From: Sutcliffiella horikoshii
GTDB lineage: Bacteria; Bacillota; Bacilli; Bacillales; Bacillaceae_I
DNA length: 64,000 nt
Direction of reading: 5' to 3'
Assembly: GCF_008180725.1 (NCBI RefSeq)
Contig: NZ_VTEV01000005.1
Coordinates: forward strand, 403,637-467,636
Shown here: positions 23,335 to 31,419 of the stretch, piece after piece
Position numbering within the stretch: the first letter of the stretch is position 1
Layout of the letters: each line of letters starts with the position of its first letter
Notes under the pieces: model-generated
Database searches by the model: none
Told to the model about the DNA's origin: nothing
What the model saw: the letters and a program-made list of their open reading frames with translations, nothing else
Position numbers and translations under genes: made by a program

Positions 23335-23895
23335 ATGAAATTTGTACATATATTCGGCCCCCAAGCAGTCGGGAAAATGACGGTTGGCCAAGAGTTAGAG
23401 AAAATAACGGATTTAAAGCTTTTTCATAACCATATGACGATTGACTTGGTTGGGCATTTTTTTGACTACAGCACAAAGGAAGCAAAGCGGTTAGTGAATT
23501 TGTTTAGGCAGGAGATTTTTGAAGAGGTTTCAAAAAGCGACCTGTATGGCATGATTTTCACTTATGTTTGGATGTTTGATAAGGAGTCAGATTGGGAGTA
23601 TGTGAAGAACCTCACCCAGTTGTTTGAGTCCAGAGGTGCGACAGTTTACTATGTCGAATTGGAAGCAGATCTAGACGAGCGGCTGGAGCGAAATAAAACG
23701 CCAAACCGCCTGGAGCACAAGCCGAAAAAGCGAGATTTGGAATGGTCGGAGAACGATTTGTTGGAGACGTTGGAGAAGCATCGGTTGAACTCAATGGATG
23801 GGGAGATACCATTTGAGAATTACATTAAGATTGATAATACGAATATGAGCGCGGAGGATGTCGCAAGGGCTATTAAGAATCGCTTCGACTTTTAA
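23335..23895 (+). CDS. P-loop nucleotide kinase-like protein
   Basis: 186 residues; ATG 23335 follows AAAGGAG. Walker A is GPQAVGKMT at residues 8-16. FHNHMTIDLV follows, and a LID-like arginine stretch (RLERNKTPNRLEHKPKKRD) comes later, as in small-molecule kinases of the shikimate/adenylate kinase superfamily. It is monocistronic. Substrate unknown; related Bacillus proteins are annotated only as AAA or shikimate-kinase-like. Confidence 0.8.
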   Translation: MKFVHIFGPQAVGKMTVGQELEKITDLKLFHNHMTIDLVGHFFDYSTKEAKRLVNLFRQEIFEEVSKSDLYGMIFTYVWMFDKESDWEYVKNLTQLFESRGATVYYVELEADLDERLERNKTPNRLEHKPKKRDLEWSENDLLETLEKHRLNSMDGEIPFENYIKIDNTNMSAEDVARAIKNRFDF

Positions 23896-24041
23896 GGGTT
23901 CGAGGCCTCCCCTCCTCCTTTTCCTCTAGGTCCTTTCCCCATATTTCGAAAACTGTAATAAATTTTACGAAAAACCCCATACTAAAAGATTAGAGAGAGC
24001 TACTTTTTTAGAAAAAGTTTTCAGGATATGGAGGTTTCACC

Positions 24042-24596
24042 ATGACTAGCGCAATAGAAGCCATAGCAGCCATCATTAAAAATTTCACAGATGAAGAGCC
24101 TAAATTCCCTTTACATGTTGGCGAAGTAATGGATCTTTGGACAGCTTTTACAGCTTTTAAGGAAGCGCATACTCTTTATCAGGTTGCACTCAACACTACC
24201 ACTGACACTGACTTGAAGCCCGTTTTGGAAGAGGCGCTGGAAGGCAGCTTCGCTGATACGAAAAAGATAGAGGAATTCCTGATTAAAGAAGGAGTGCCAC
24301 TGCCCCTTATTTATCCAAATAAACCAGCCTCCGAACCAAGTGCTGTTCCCGAGGGTGTTAGATTAACCGATGATGAGATTGCCAATCTTATTTCTGTAAA
24401 AGTTGCGGCCTCCGTAACCTTCTGTGCCCAAGCTATGTCCAAAACAGTTCGAACCGATGTGGGGCTTTTGTTTTTTTCCATACAGGTTAATTTAATGAAA
24501 TTTGCTGCACCACTGAAAAATTTAATGAAAGCCAGAGGTTGGTTAAGAGTGCCACCACCATATAATCCACCTGGCGCTCCCCATCCACCTAATTAA
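24042..24596 (+). CDS. DUF3231 family protein
   Basis: 184 residues, helical, ferritin-like in character. Conserved features: HVGEVMDLWTAFTAFKEAHT, DTKKIEEFLIKEGVPLP and a proline-rich end RGWLRVPPPYNPPGAP. DUF3231 proteins, some with duplicated units, are frequent in Bacillus, several linked to sporulation. Role unknown. ATG 24042 follows GGAGG, and a strong terminator follows the gene. Confidence 0.88.
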   Translation: MTSAIEAIAAIIKNFTDEEPKFPLHVGEVMDLWTAFTAFKEAHTLYQVALNTTTDTDLKPVLEEALEGSFADTKKIEEFLIKEGVPLPLIYPNKPASEPSAVPEGVRLTDDEIANLISVKVAASVTFCAQAMSKTVRTDVGLLFFSIQVNLMKFAAPLKNLMKARGWLRVPPPYNPPGAPHPPN

Positions 24597-24604
24597 ATGC
24601 ACAA

Positions 24605-24639
24605 TTGCCCAGAGATCTTATTCCTTGGGCATTTTTTTA
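24605..24639 (+). terminator. Intrinsic terminator after DUF3231 gene
   Basis: TGCCCAGAG and the CTTGGGCA arm are followed by TTTTTTT. It overlaps the 3' end of the convergent methyltransferase gene. Confidence 0.85.
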
Positions 24640-25340
24640 GACATTGCTTTCACTATAAGGAAATGAGGACTTGTCATGAGATAGTGATAAGCCTTTTCTT
24701 TAATGTCTCTCATTTTCTCGTGAGGCTTTGGTTCCATCAGTTTATCAAGCATGAAAAATTGAGTAGTTTGATTGACGATATCCTCCATCGGCCTCCTGTA
24801 AAAACTGACTTCAATGGTGATGGTCGGCTTTTGCCAAGTATCTGTTAGTAGCTGTGTGTGGAAGTAATCTTCACACTGGAAGTTCGTATAGTCCATGAAC
24901 GGATGATGAATCGAAAATAAGAAGATCCCGCCTGGCTTCAAAACACGGCTAAATTCCTTGAATGTCGAGGTCCAATCCTTCAAATAGTGAAGCGTAAGGG
25001 AGCTGACAATCACATCAAAGGAATCGTCCTGAAATGGCAGAGGCTCTTGAAGATCGTGGCAAAGAAACGTCGCATCGTCCCCCACCCTCTCTTTTGCCGC
25101 TTTTATCATGTCCGGACTTAGGTCAATTCCCGTAACTTCGGCACCGCGATGCACCATTTGAGCACAGTACCAGCCAGCCGAGCAACCGGCATCCAACACT
25201 TTTTTACCCTTCAAGTCAGCCGGCAAAGCAGCCATCATTGCCGGCCGTTCGTAGTAAGCGTTATAAGGACTTCCTTCGTCCGTGTCATTTTGATAGGTTT
25301 GGGCTAGTTTGTTGTAGGTGTCTTTGGTGGGGTTGGTCAT
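24618..25340 (-). CDS. SAM-dependent class I methyltransferase
   Basis: 240 residues; ATG 25340 follows AGGAGGCG. Motif I is [15 protein letters not shown] (about residue 48) and motif II is [18 protein letters not shown]. The acidic motif is [13 protein letters not shown]. This is the Methyltransf_11 fold used for small molecules (ubiquinone/menaquinone-like or toxicants). The substrate cannot be assigned. The C-terminus overlaps the opposing terminator hairpin. Confidence 0.9.
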   Translation of the reverse strand: MTNPTKDTYNKLAQTYQNDTDEGSPYNAYYERPAMMAALPADLKGKKVLDAGCSAGWYCAQMVHRGAEVTGIDLSPDMIKAAKERVGDDATFLCHDLQEPLPFQDDSFDVIVSSLTLHYLKDWTSTFKEFSRVLKPGGIFLFSIHHPFMDYTNFQCEDYFHTQLLTDTWQKPTITIEVSFYRRPMEDIVNQTTQFFMLDKLMEPKPHEKMRDIKEKAYHYLMTSPHFLIVKAMSKKMPKE

Positions 25341-25361
25341 GTTTATCGCCTCCTCTATCTT

Positions 25362-25787
25362 TTACTTTGGGGTATCCAATAAAATTAACGCATCAAACAA
25401 ATCTTTCTGCAGTTTTTCATCTTCACTCACATAGAATACCAAAATGTTATTTATTCCATAAGAATGGTGTTCTATCACTTCCATTGTGGCGGTTTTTTCT
25501 TCAAAGTCTACAATACCTTTTGCTCTTTCGGTTGGTGAGGCGAAAATATATATGGACAACATGTTCTCTTCTATACTATATACTTCAGGTGTCACAGCAT
25601 TTAGTTCTTGTGCGAAAACACTCTCAGTTGCAATGTTTTCTTTTTCATCTAAATTATACCCTTCCTCAGTTAATACCTCTAACACTTCTTTAAGGCTTAT
25701 TGGTTCTTTGATTAATTCTTGCTCTTGCGTTGTGCAAGCTCCTAAAATAGCTAGGAAACCTGCGAAAATTAATAGTTTTTTAAACAA
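25362..25787 (-). CDS. Putative lipoprotein
   Basis: 141 residues from TTG 25787, placed nine bases after GAGGGG; an upstream in-frame extension runs through another gene. The signal MFKKLLIFAGFLAILGAC has a lipobox LGAC. The mature part contains ISLKEVLEVLTEEGYNL and a late strand region (MLSIYIFASPTERAKGIVDF). It overlaps the upstream small gene by a few bases, so probably co-translated. Unrecognised. Confidence 0.65.
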   Translation of the reverse strand: MFKKLLIFAGFLAILGACTTQEQELIKEPISLKEVLEVLTEEGYNLDEKENIATESVFAQELNAVTPEVYSIEENMLSIYIFASPTERAKGIVDFEEKTATMEVIEHHSYGINNILVFYVSEDEKLQKDLFDALILLDTPK

Positions 25788-25977
25788 CTTTACCGTCCCC
25801 TCTTTCCCTCTCTTCATGATATGTATCATAATACTCCCTAAAAGTTTCTTTAAAAATGCTGATATTCGATTCACTAGAGACAATATCAAGTACATCCGAG
25901 CTTGCATATAAAAGGAAGGCTTCATTGTAAAAGCAAATATGTAACGACCTCTGATGCCCTCTCATTAGCCCAATCAT
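25780..25977 (-). pseudogene. Downstream half of a gene split by in-frame TAG
   Basis: 65 residues (MIGLMRGHQRSLHICFYNEA, then DVLDIVSSESNISIFKETFR) open immediately after the TAG at 25978-25980, in the same frame as the upstream ORF. No ribosome site precedes its ATG. Read through the stop, both parts would form one protein of about 181 residues; the end resembles the DUF3885-type C-terminus. A nonsense mutation is the simplest explanation. Confidence 0.45.
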
Positions 25978-26325
25978 CTATCGGTATAAACTTCCCGTGG
26001 TTACATTTGTGATGGTCGTATAAACACATGTACAGTCTAAATCGTCACTCCAGATTCGATTTTCTCTCCAGTTGGTGATGGAGAACCTTCTACCTAGATG
26101 GAGTGTTTCTTTTTGCTTGAACCTATCCGACTCATAGCCAGAAAGAAAGGTGCAATCCACCCTTGATTGTTTTTCTAGCTTCAGGCTTTTAAAAATTCTC
26201 TTAAGCGTTCCTGGATTCTCTTCAAGCACCGTCCATCCAAACCGTATTCTTTGACTATCATCCACTTGAAAATAAGGTGGCTCTGGGTTGGTTATATCTA
26301 TATCTTTAAACATTTTTAGTTGCAT
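25978..26325 (-). CDS. Hypothetical protein, probably truncated by a nonsense codon
   Basis: 115 residues; ATG 26325 follows GGTGAAATGA. Soluble, with QVDDSQRIRFGWTVLEENPG and LHLGRRFSITNWRENRIW. It ends abruptly at TAG with a protein-like continuation in the same frame. Family not certain; DUF3885-like is possible. First gene of a small minus-strand operon with the lipoprotein at 25362. Confidence 0.55.
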   Translation of the reverse strand: MQLKMFKDIDITNPEPPYFQVDDSQRIRFGWTVLEENPGTLKRIFKSLKLEKQSRVDCTFLSGYESDRFKQKETLHLGRRFSITNWRENRIWSDDLDCTCVYTTITNVTTGSLYR

Positions 26326-26474
26326 TCATTTCACCGTTTTAATGTTTTAGTATTATTTTACCAGTATCTCGTGTCTTTTGTGAAACTAAATTGCCTGAAG
26401 GACCGTAGAATCTAGTAAATTAATCTGCAACTTGTGAGAGGATTTGAAGTGATATTTAGACGGGAGGTAAGCAA

Positions 26475-27020
26475 ATGGATAATAAGGTTTTTAAAATTAG
26501 AAAAGCAACTTTATCAGATACGAAAGGGATAGCTAGAGTACACGTTGAAAGTTGGAAAACTACATATGCCAAAATTGTACCGGATGAATACTTGAACAAT
26601 TTAACTTATGAAAGCCGGGAACAAATATGGATTAACAGCATTCCTAACGGAGGAGTATATGTAGCAGAAGATAATGGAGGGGAAATAGTTGGTTTTTCAT
26701 CCGGCGGGAAAGAACGAAGTGGTAGGTATGATGGCTACGATGGGGAATTATACGCCATCTATATTTTAAATGAGTATCAAGGCCAAGGGGTTGGAAAAGC
26801 ACTTGTTCAACCAATCGTTGACGAAATCATAGGAATGGGATTAAACACCATGCTTGTTCTAGTTTTGAAAGATAATGATTCGTGTTTATTTTACGAAGCA
26901 CTAGGTGGCATAAAAATAGATGAACTTGAAGTGCAGATTGCTGGGAAGGAACTTACGGAAGTTGTTTATGGGTGGGAGAATATAGAGCCGAGGGGACAGA
27001 GACCGCGGCCGTTTTATTAA
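26475..27020 (+). CDS. GNAT N-acetyltransferase
   Basis: 181 residues; ATG 26475 follows GGGAGG. GNAT motifs: IRKATLSDTKGIARVHVESW, then LYAIYILNEYQGQGVGKALV with the acetyl-CoA loop QGQGVGKA, then LVLKDNDSCLFYEALGGI. The last residues (EPRGQRPRPFY) are encoded by a dispersed repeat copy and are not part of the family fold. Probably acylates a small amine. Monocistronic. Confidence 0.88.
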   Translation: MDNKVFKIRKATLSDTKGIARVHVESWKTTYAKIVPDEYLNNLTYESREQIWINSIPNGGVYVAEDNGGEIVGFSSGGKERSGRYDGYDGELYAIYILNEYQGQGVGKALVQPIVDEIIGMGLNTMLVLVLKDNDSCLFYEALGGIKIDELEVQIAGKELTEVVYGWENIEPRGQRPRPFY

Positions 27021-27034
27021 TGGGTCACGGTGCT
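26988..27034 (+). repeat. Dispersed repeat, copy 11, inverted pair
   Basis: CCGAGGGGACAGAGACCGCG (26988-27007) lies inside the GNAT reading frame. A half copy in the opposite orientation (TGGGTCACGGTGC, 27021-27033) follows the stop, so the pair can fold back. Confidence 0.65.
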
Positions 27035-27150
27035 ATAATTGTAAATAATATCATAATCTTCTGTTTAGGTATTTCCTTTTGTCGCAATGCCTAGGGATGT
27101 TACCCTTCTTTTTCATCCGAAAATTTTCAATATCGAGTCCTAATATAATA

Positions 27151-27175
27151 TGGGTCACCGTGCCTGTCTCCTCAA
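27151..27175 (-). repeat. Dispersed GGGGACAGGCAC repeat, copy 12
   Basis: Minus strand GAGGAGACAGGCACGGTGAC, then CCA. It lies in the gap before the sigma gene, in the opposite orientation to copy 11. Confidence 0.75.
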
Positions 27176-27239
27176 TTTTTTGTAACTTATCTTCTGGTGG
27201 CGCGTTGTAATAATAAAGAGAAAAGAAAGGGGTGGGGGT

Positions 27240-27764
27240 ATGGATCATCTCGGTAGGAAGCAGCGGATTAATGATTGGTATGAGACTTACAGTAATGATG
27301 TGTTTAATTATGCTTTTTTTATGATTGGGGACCGGGAGCAGGCGTTGGATATTGTGCAGGATACGTTTGTTCGAGCTTACAATCATTTAGAAAATTTTCA
27401 TGGTGGTCGTGAGAAAAGCTGGTTATTCCGGATTGCTCGTAACCTAACCATAGACTTTATACGAAAAAACAAAACAATAGCAAACTACTTAAGCTTTCTT
27501 CCCTTTGGCTTGCATGATGAAAAGTCAGCAGAAGATATCGCAATTCTAAATGAGTCTGAAAAGCAGTTGTATCTTGCCATAAGTAAAATCAAGCCTTCCT
27601 TTAGGGATGTCATTATTTTACGCAAAATAAAGGAGTTTTCGATTGGGGAGACAGCTGAGATTCTGGGGTGTTCTGAGGCAAAGGTAAAGGTTGATTTATT
27701 CCGAGCCCTAAAAATTTTGCGAAAAGAACTGGAAAAGGAGGGATTCCGATATGAAGCAATCTAA
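27240..27764 (+). CDS. ECF RNA polymerase sigma factor
   Basis: 174 residues; ATG 27240 follows AAAGGGGTGG. Region 2 is FNYAFFMIGDREQALDIVQD, then WLFRIARNLTIDFIRKNK; region 4 is SFRDVIILRKIKEFSIGETA followed by EILGCSEAKVKVDLFRALKI. It overlaps the next gene, a single-pass membrane anti-sigma, by 14 bp. It therefore answers a signal at the membrane; regulon unknown. Confidence 0.93.
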   Translation: MDHLGRKQRINDWYETYSNDVFNYAFFMIGDREQALDIVQDTFVRAYNHLENFHGGREKSWLFRIARNLTIDFIRKNKTIANYLSFLPFGLHDEKSAEDIAILNESEKQLYLAISKIKPSFRDVIILRKIKEFSIGETAEILGCSEAKVKVDLFRALKILRKELEKEGFRYEAI

Positions 27765-28908
27765 TGACTTCCAAGCCCTAAATCAAAAAATTGTGATGAG
27801 TGACAAGGAACGAGAGAGAGTTCAAGAACAGGTGAATTCTAGAATGAACGTAATGCCTGAGTCTGTTGAAAAGAAAGCATCCACTCCCCGGAAGTACTAT
27901 GTTGCCTTAGGTGCGGCAACGCTGATATTTATGCTTATTTTAATACCGGCGATTTTCAATAACTTGGAGAGGTCGAGTGATAGCGCAGTGGTTGCAAATG
28001 AGACTTGGGAGGAGAAGGTGGCGGACTTACTTATTGAACATGATGACTATGAAATACTTCATATAGAAGAAGTAGATTCCGGTGCGATGGTTCTTTTCAC
28101 CTACCAAATAAAAAAAGAGGTAAATATAGAAATGGTAAGTGCCATGTTTATTAGTAATATTAATCAAGGTCGGGAGGATATTACAGATGGTGGAGAACAT
28201 GCGATCATTGATCAGAGTCATATAAGTCATGAATTTATATCTCCTATTAATGAAGATTCTCCCTTCCCTCTAGTTTTCGGAAAAATCATTAGCTCAGATG
28301 TTTCAGAAGTACTTTTGAAAAAGGTTGAGACAAAGCAAGAAGTTAAGACCGAGAAAATTATGTCAAAGAGTGGAGAGAGATATTGGTTTGCTTTTACAGA
28401 TATAAAACCAGACGAAATGTTTGAACTACATGGGTTAACGAGAGATGGTCAAATAATCTATTCTATTGACACGCTTTATGCAAATGGAAACTCTCCTGTT
28501 TTAGTAGAAGGAAATCCCGAAGCAGCAAATTTTGAGTTAACTGCCGAGGAACTTGATGTTTATCAACAGTTAAAAATGGGTTTCAACCAGCAACTACTAT
28601 TAGACCTCTCCCCTATCAGCATTGCGAAATTATTTGTGCAAGCTACAAGCGACAAAGAGTGGGAGTTACAATACGAGCTTTACACAGATCGCGAGGATGT
28701 AAGACGAATTGAAAAAGAGGAATATTTTAGAGAGATGGTCATTCCTGACAAAGATGTCCTCTTTGGTATTCAGGATGGTACCTTTCATGACCACGGAGAT
28801 AGCTATGGCCATATAAGTTACACCAACATCTATGGTCAAGAATGGGCCTTTCAGATGGTAAAGGAGAATGACGGGAGTTGGGCTGTTGCGTTTATACCAC
28901 TTCAGTAA
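27751..28908 (+). CDS. Membrane anti-sigma factor
   Basis: 385 residues. The first ~45 are a charged cytoplasmic segment (SDKERERVQEQVNSRMNVMP). One helix follows at about 48-70 (YYVALGAATLIFMLILIPAIF), then a 310-residue outer domain. The order sigma then anti-sigma with a 14-bp overlap is standard. No zinc-binding ASD motif (HxxxCxxC) is visible, so it is a non-ZAS anti-sigma. Outer-domain function unknown. Confidence 0.8.
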   Translation: MKQSNDFQALNQKIVMSDKERERVQEQVNSRMNVMPESVEKKASTPRKYYVALGAATLIFMLILIPAIFNNLERSSDSAVVANETWEEKVADLLIEHDDYEILHIEEVDSGAMVLFTYQIKKEVNIEMVSAMFISNINQGREDITDGGEHAIIDQSHISHEFISPINEDSPFPLVFGKIISSDVSEVLLKKVETKQEVKTEKIMSKSGERYWFAFTDIKPDEMFELHGLTRDGQIIYSIDTLYANGNSPVLVEGNPEAANFELTAEELDVYQQLKMGFNQQLLLDLSPISIAKLFVQATSDKEWELQYELYTDREDVRRIEKEEYFREMVIPDKDVLFGIQDGTFHDHGDSYGHISYTNIYGQEWAFQMVKENDGSWAVAFIPLQ

Positions 28909-28962
28909 CTAGGAGGATGATGAACATTTTATCCCATATCGGATGCTGCATGAATTCTTTTT

Positions 28963-29154
28963 TTACTTTTCATGATTATAGAGCAATTGATTACACGCAA
29001 ACAAAATCAGTGAAACGGACACTAGGACTACCAGTTGTTTTAAAAGTGTATTTTCCATAGTCAAATAAGGGTTAATCAGATATAAATTTGCTACGAACGC
29101 AAATAAAACAAGTAAAAGAATTACCAAGGACTGTTTCAGCCAATAGAATATCAT
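28963..29154 (-). CDS. Small membrane protein
   Basis: 63 residues from ATG 29154 (GGTGAA nearby is a weak site; GTG 29175 is an alternative). Two helices: LKQSLVILLLVLFAFVANLY and LVVLVSVSLILFACNQLL. Nothing similar recognised. It opposes the anti-sigma operon. Confidence 0.45.
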   Translation of the reverse strand: MIFYWLKQSLVILLLVLFAFVANLYLINPYLTMENTLLKQLVVLVSVSLILFACNQLLYNHEK

Positions 29155-29212
29155 GAGGCATTCACCAAGAACCACATCTTTTGTTGCATATTATCGCCTC
29201 CTACTTTTACTT

Positions 29213-29235
29213 ACGGGACGGTTCTACTGTCCCCT
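29213..29235. repeat. Degenerate dispersed repeat, copy 13
   Basis: ACGGGACGGTTCTACTGTCC, then CC; self-complementary GGGAC/GTCCC ends, so it may be a fused inverted pair. Low similarity to the consensus. Confidence 0.35.
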
Positions 29236-29296
29236 ATTCTGATATAATATGCGAAAATAAAAATGCACCAACAAGTATAACACCACCAAGCTGAAA

Positions 29297-29333
29297 CAAA
29301 AAAACACCCTTCCAAAATATCTAGAAAGGGTGC
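29297..29333 (-). terminator. Intrinsic terminator of the ArsR-AHSA1-DinB-SRPBCC operon
   Basis: Minus strand CACCCTTTC, loop, GGAAGGGTG, then TTTTTTTG, 24 bp after the last stop codon of the operon. Confidence 0.85.
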
Positions 29334-29356
29334 TAAAGCTATTACCGATTATTTTC

Positions 29357-29821
29357 CTAGTATTCTTCCTTGTAAGGAGTCCCTTTTCCAGAGACAACCA
29401 AGTTTTGCAAGCTTGTTAAATAAGAAGTCCAGCCTCGCTGACATGCGTCAAAGCATTCTAGCTCTTCATTCAGCCCGACATGGGTAAACTGTAAAACTGA
29501 TACTTTTTCAGTTACCGATTGAATTTCAAAACGAATGACGGTTCCTTCCCAGTCACGTAAGCTTTGGAATCCACTGCTCTCTGGATGCAAAGAATCGATG
29601 ACCTTCCATTCCACTAATTGGTTTGGTACTAGCTCAGTGATTTCGGCTTTCACATAAAAACCGGCTTTTGGAAAACGAAATTCGGCAGTTCCTCCGACCT
29701 CATGTTCAAGCTTTGTAAACACTGTCCACCAACTGCGAACGCCCTCTTCTGTTGAAACGGAATGATACAATTTTAGGGCTGGTATCGGTAAAGTTATTTC
29801 TGCATGATAATCGTTTGGCAC
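29357..29821 (-). CDS. SRPBCC / AHSA1-like domain protein
   Basis: 154 residues; GTG 29821 follows AGGAGGCG. The AHSA1 hallmarks are HAEITLPIPALKLYHSVSTE, GVRSWWTVF, VGGTAEFRF and WTSYLTSLQNLV near the end. These small cytosolic hydrophobic-cavity proteins bind lipids or drug-like ligands. Last of four genes led by an ArsR regulator. Confidence 0.85.
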   Translation of the reverse strand: MPNDYHAEITLPIPALKLYHSVSTEEGVRSWWTVFTKLEHEVGGTAEFRFPKAGFYVKAEITELVPNQLVEWKVIDSLHPESSGFQSLRDWEGTVIRFEIQSVTEKVSVLQFTHVGLNEELECFDACQRGWTSYLTSLQNLVVSGKGTPYKEEY

Positions 29822-29864
29822 GAAAGCTCGCCTCCTCTCTTTTCTTAAGAAAAGCATGTCGAAA

Positions 29865-30338
29865 TTATTTTTCTTTTACAGCATTTTTCAAAGACTTAAT
29901 CACACCGATATGTTCACTTTCATGAAAAGCTGCAAAGGAAAGTAATTGCCCAATAGTCTCCAGTTTTAAAGGTCCGATAGGTACTGGTTGTGAGATCTTT
30001 TCATCAAGACGGCCTGCAAATGTTTCTTTAACCCGACCAACTTGTTCTGATAATAATGTTAGGATTTCATCAAGTGCTGGCGGAGTTACTTTCCACTCTG
30101 ATGGTCGTGTTCCACTTTTAAATAGTTCTCCATATCCTTCAGGAAGATTCATTGTTTCATTTGAATAATGAAAAGCAATGCCTTCTACTGCAGCGTAAAT
30201 GTGACCAAGCTGCCAGCGCAAAGAATTTGAGAATCCATCTGGAACCATATCTGCATTTTTTTCTGTTACATCCTCAGCATGCTTTAATACAATGTTACGC
30301 GCAAATTCCATCTGATCAAATATCATTTTTTCATTCAT
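29865..30338 (-). CDS. DinB-family protein
   Basis: 157 residues with a four-helix DinB fold: SLRWQLGHIYAAVEG carries the first His and LLSFAAFHESEHIGVIKSL the second and third. ATG 30338 follows GGGAGAG. Likely a metal-dependent thiol transferase. Sits in an operon with two SRPBCC genes and an ArsR regulator. Confidence 0.87.
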   Translation of the reverse strand: MNEKMIFDQMEFARNIVLKHAEDVTEKNADMVPDGFSNSLRWQLGHIYAAVEGIAFHYSNETMNLPEGYGELFKSGTRPSEWKVTPPALDEILTLLSEQVGRVKETFAGRLDEKISQPVPIGPLKLETIGQLLSFAAFHESEHIGVIKSLKNAVKEK

Positions 30339-30372
30339 TTCATTTCTCTCCCTTTTCGTTATCCTATATTAA

Positions 30373-30825
30373 TTATCCCACGTATTTTCTAAGGCTTTCT
30401 TCTAATGAACTTGTCCAACCAAAATTATGATTCTGTGCAGCTTCTTCACTTGGAAGGTGTGTATGTGTGACTACCACTTCAGTAGAATTTTCCTTTTCCA
30501 CGAAATCAATGGTAACTTTTGTTGCAGGAAATTCTTCGTCTCCATTTTCCCACTTCCAAGTAAAAACTAATTTATCATGCGGTACGACTTCTAAATATTG
30601 ACCTGTTAATACATGTGTATTTCCGTCTGGAGAATGCATACTAAATTTGTATGCTCCGTCCACTTCCACATTCATTTCATCAATCGTAGTGGTAAATCCA
30701 TCTGGCCCCCACCAGTTCTTCAGTTCTTCAGGCTTTGTCCATGCATGAAACACTCTTTCCTTTTTGACAGGGTAAGTGTGGTTTAACTGTAGTGTAAAAT
30801 CATGGGGGCTATTCATCGTGATCAT
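30373..30825 (-). CDS. AHSA1/SRPBCC-domain protein under ArsR control
   Basis: 150 residues: FTLQLNHTYPVKKERVFHAW, TKPEELKNWWGPDGFTTTID and the final GWTSSLEESLRKYV. Overlaps the ArsR gene by 17 bp with GGAGG inside the ArsR end, so coupled. ArsR/AHSA1 pairs are a standard unit; the repressor is thought to sense a hydrophobic ligand that the SRPBCC domain handles. Confidence 0.9.
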   Translation of the reverse strand: MITMNSPHDFTLQLNHTYPVKKERVFHAWTKPEELKNWWGPDGFTTTIDEMNVEVDGAYKFSMHSPDGNTHVLTGQYLEVVPHDKLVFTWKWENGDEEFPATKVTIDFVEKENSTEVVVTHTHLPSEEAAQNHNFGWTSSLEESLRKYVG

Positions 30826-31168
30826 GATTGTTTCCTCCCTTTTCTTCTTTTAATAAATATCTTTCTAAGCTTGTCAGCTGACCTTCCCAGAACGACTTGA
30901 GATCATTTAGCCACTTTGTCGCCTCATCAAAAGCTTCTGGGTGAAGATGATAATACTTATACCTTCCTACCTTTCTAAAAGAGACTAATTTGGCATTTTC
31001 TAACACCTTCATATGTTTTGAAAACGCAGGTAAAGACATATCAAAAGGCTCAGCCAGCTTTTTCACTGTCTTCTCACCTTTTGATAACTCCTGAATAATG
31101 GCCCTTCTGGTTGGATCTGATAATACAGAAAATACTTGATCAAGATTTTGTTTATAATAGTTAACCAT
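30809..31168 (-). CDS. ArsR-family transcriptional regulator
   Basis: 119 residues: VFSVLSDPTRRAIIQELSKG, then LPAFSKHMKVLENAKLVSFR and a basic wing VGRYKYYHLHPEAF. No metal-binding CxC motif in the recognition helix, so it is not an arsenic sensor. A palindrome that covers its own start codon (31158-31179) is the likely operator. Regulates the three genes that follow. Confidence 0.92.
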   Translation of the reverse strand: MVNYYKQNLDQVFSVLSDPTRRAIIQELSKGEKTVKKLAEPFDMSLPAFSKHMKVLENAKLVSFRKVGRYKYYHLHPEAFDEATKWLNDLKSFWEGQLTSLERYLLKEEKGGNNHDHDE

Positions 31169-31179
31169 GCAGTTAACTA
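31158..31179 (-). promoter_or_regulatory. ArsR operator overlapping the start codon
   Basis: Perfect arms TAGTTAAC and GTTAACTA around CATGCA; the CAT of the spacer is the complement of the arsR ATG. A repressor bound here would block both transcription and the start region. The gap 31180-31384 holds only a CCACAAAC/GTTTGTGG hairpin at 31263-31292. Confidence 0.7.
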
Positions 31180-31384
31180 TAAGGTATCAAAAATAGAAAT
31201 GCAAGTTTTTTCGAAAGGTGGGATAGATTAAACCCTCACTCCCATGTTTCATAACATAAAAAACCACAAACATTTAATCCCAAACGTTTGTGGCGGACTT
31301 TACGTAAATTTTTCTTCCAGCAAGACAAAAACCGAATTCCAATGCAGCGGACTATGCACTCGTAGTACAAATACTTATTTTAAA

Positions 31385-31419
31385 TTAACGCACAGACGGG
31401 TCAAGGAACCTGTCCCCAC
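31385..31419 (-). repeat. Dispersed GGGGACAGGCAC repeat, copy 14
   Basis: Minus strand TGGGGACAGGTTCCTTGACC, then CGTCTGTGCGTTAA. It ends in the stop codon of the XRE gene and is very close to copy 15 at the end of helD. Confidence 0.8.

Noticed and set aside
26988-27175. Insertion sequence with terminal inverted repeats
   Set aside because: Only repeat copies are present; there is no transposase frame and no target duplication that I could see.
27051-27386. Minus-strand ORF before and into the sigma gene
   Set aside because: Antisense to the strong sigma-factor frame and no start signal.
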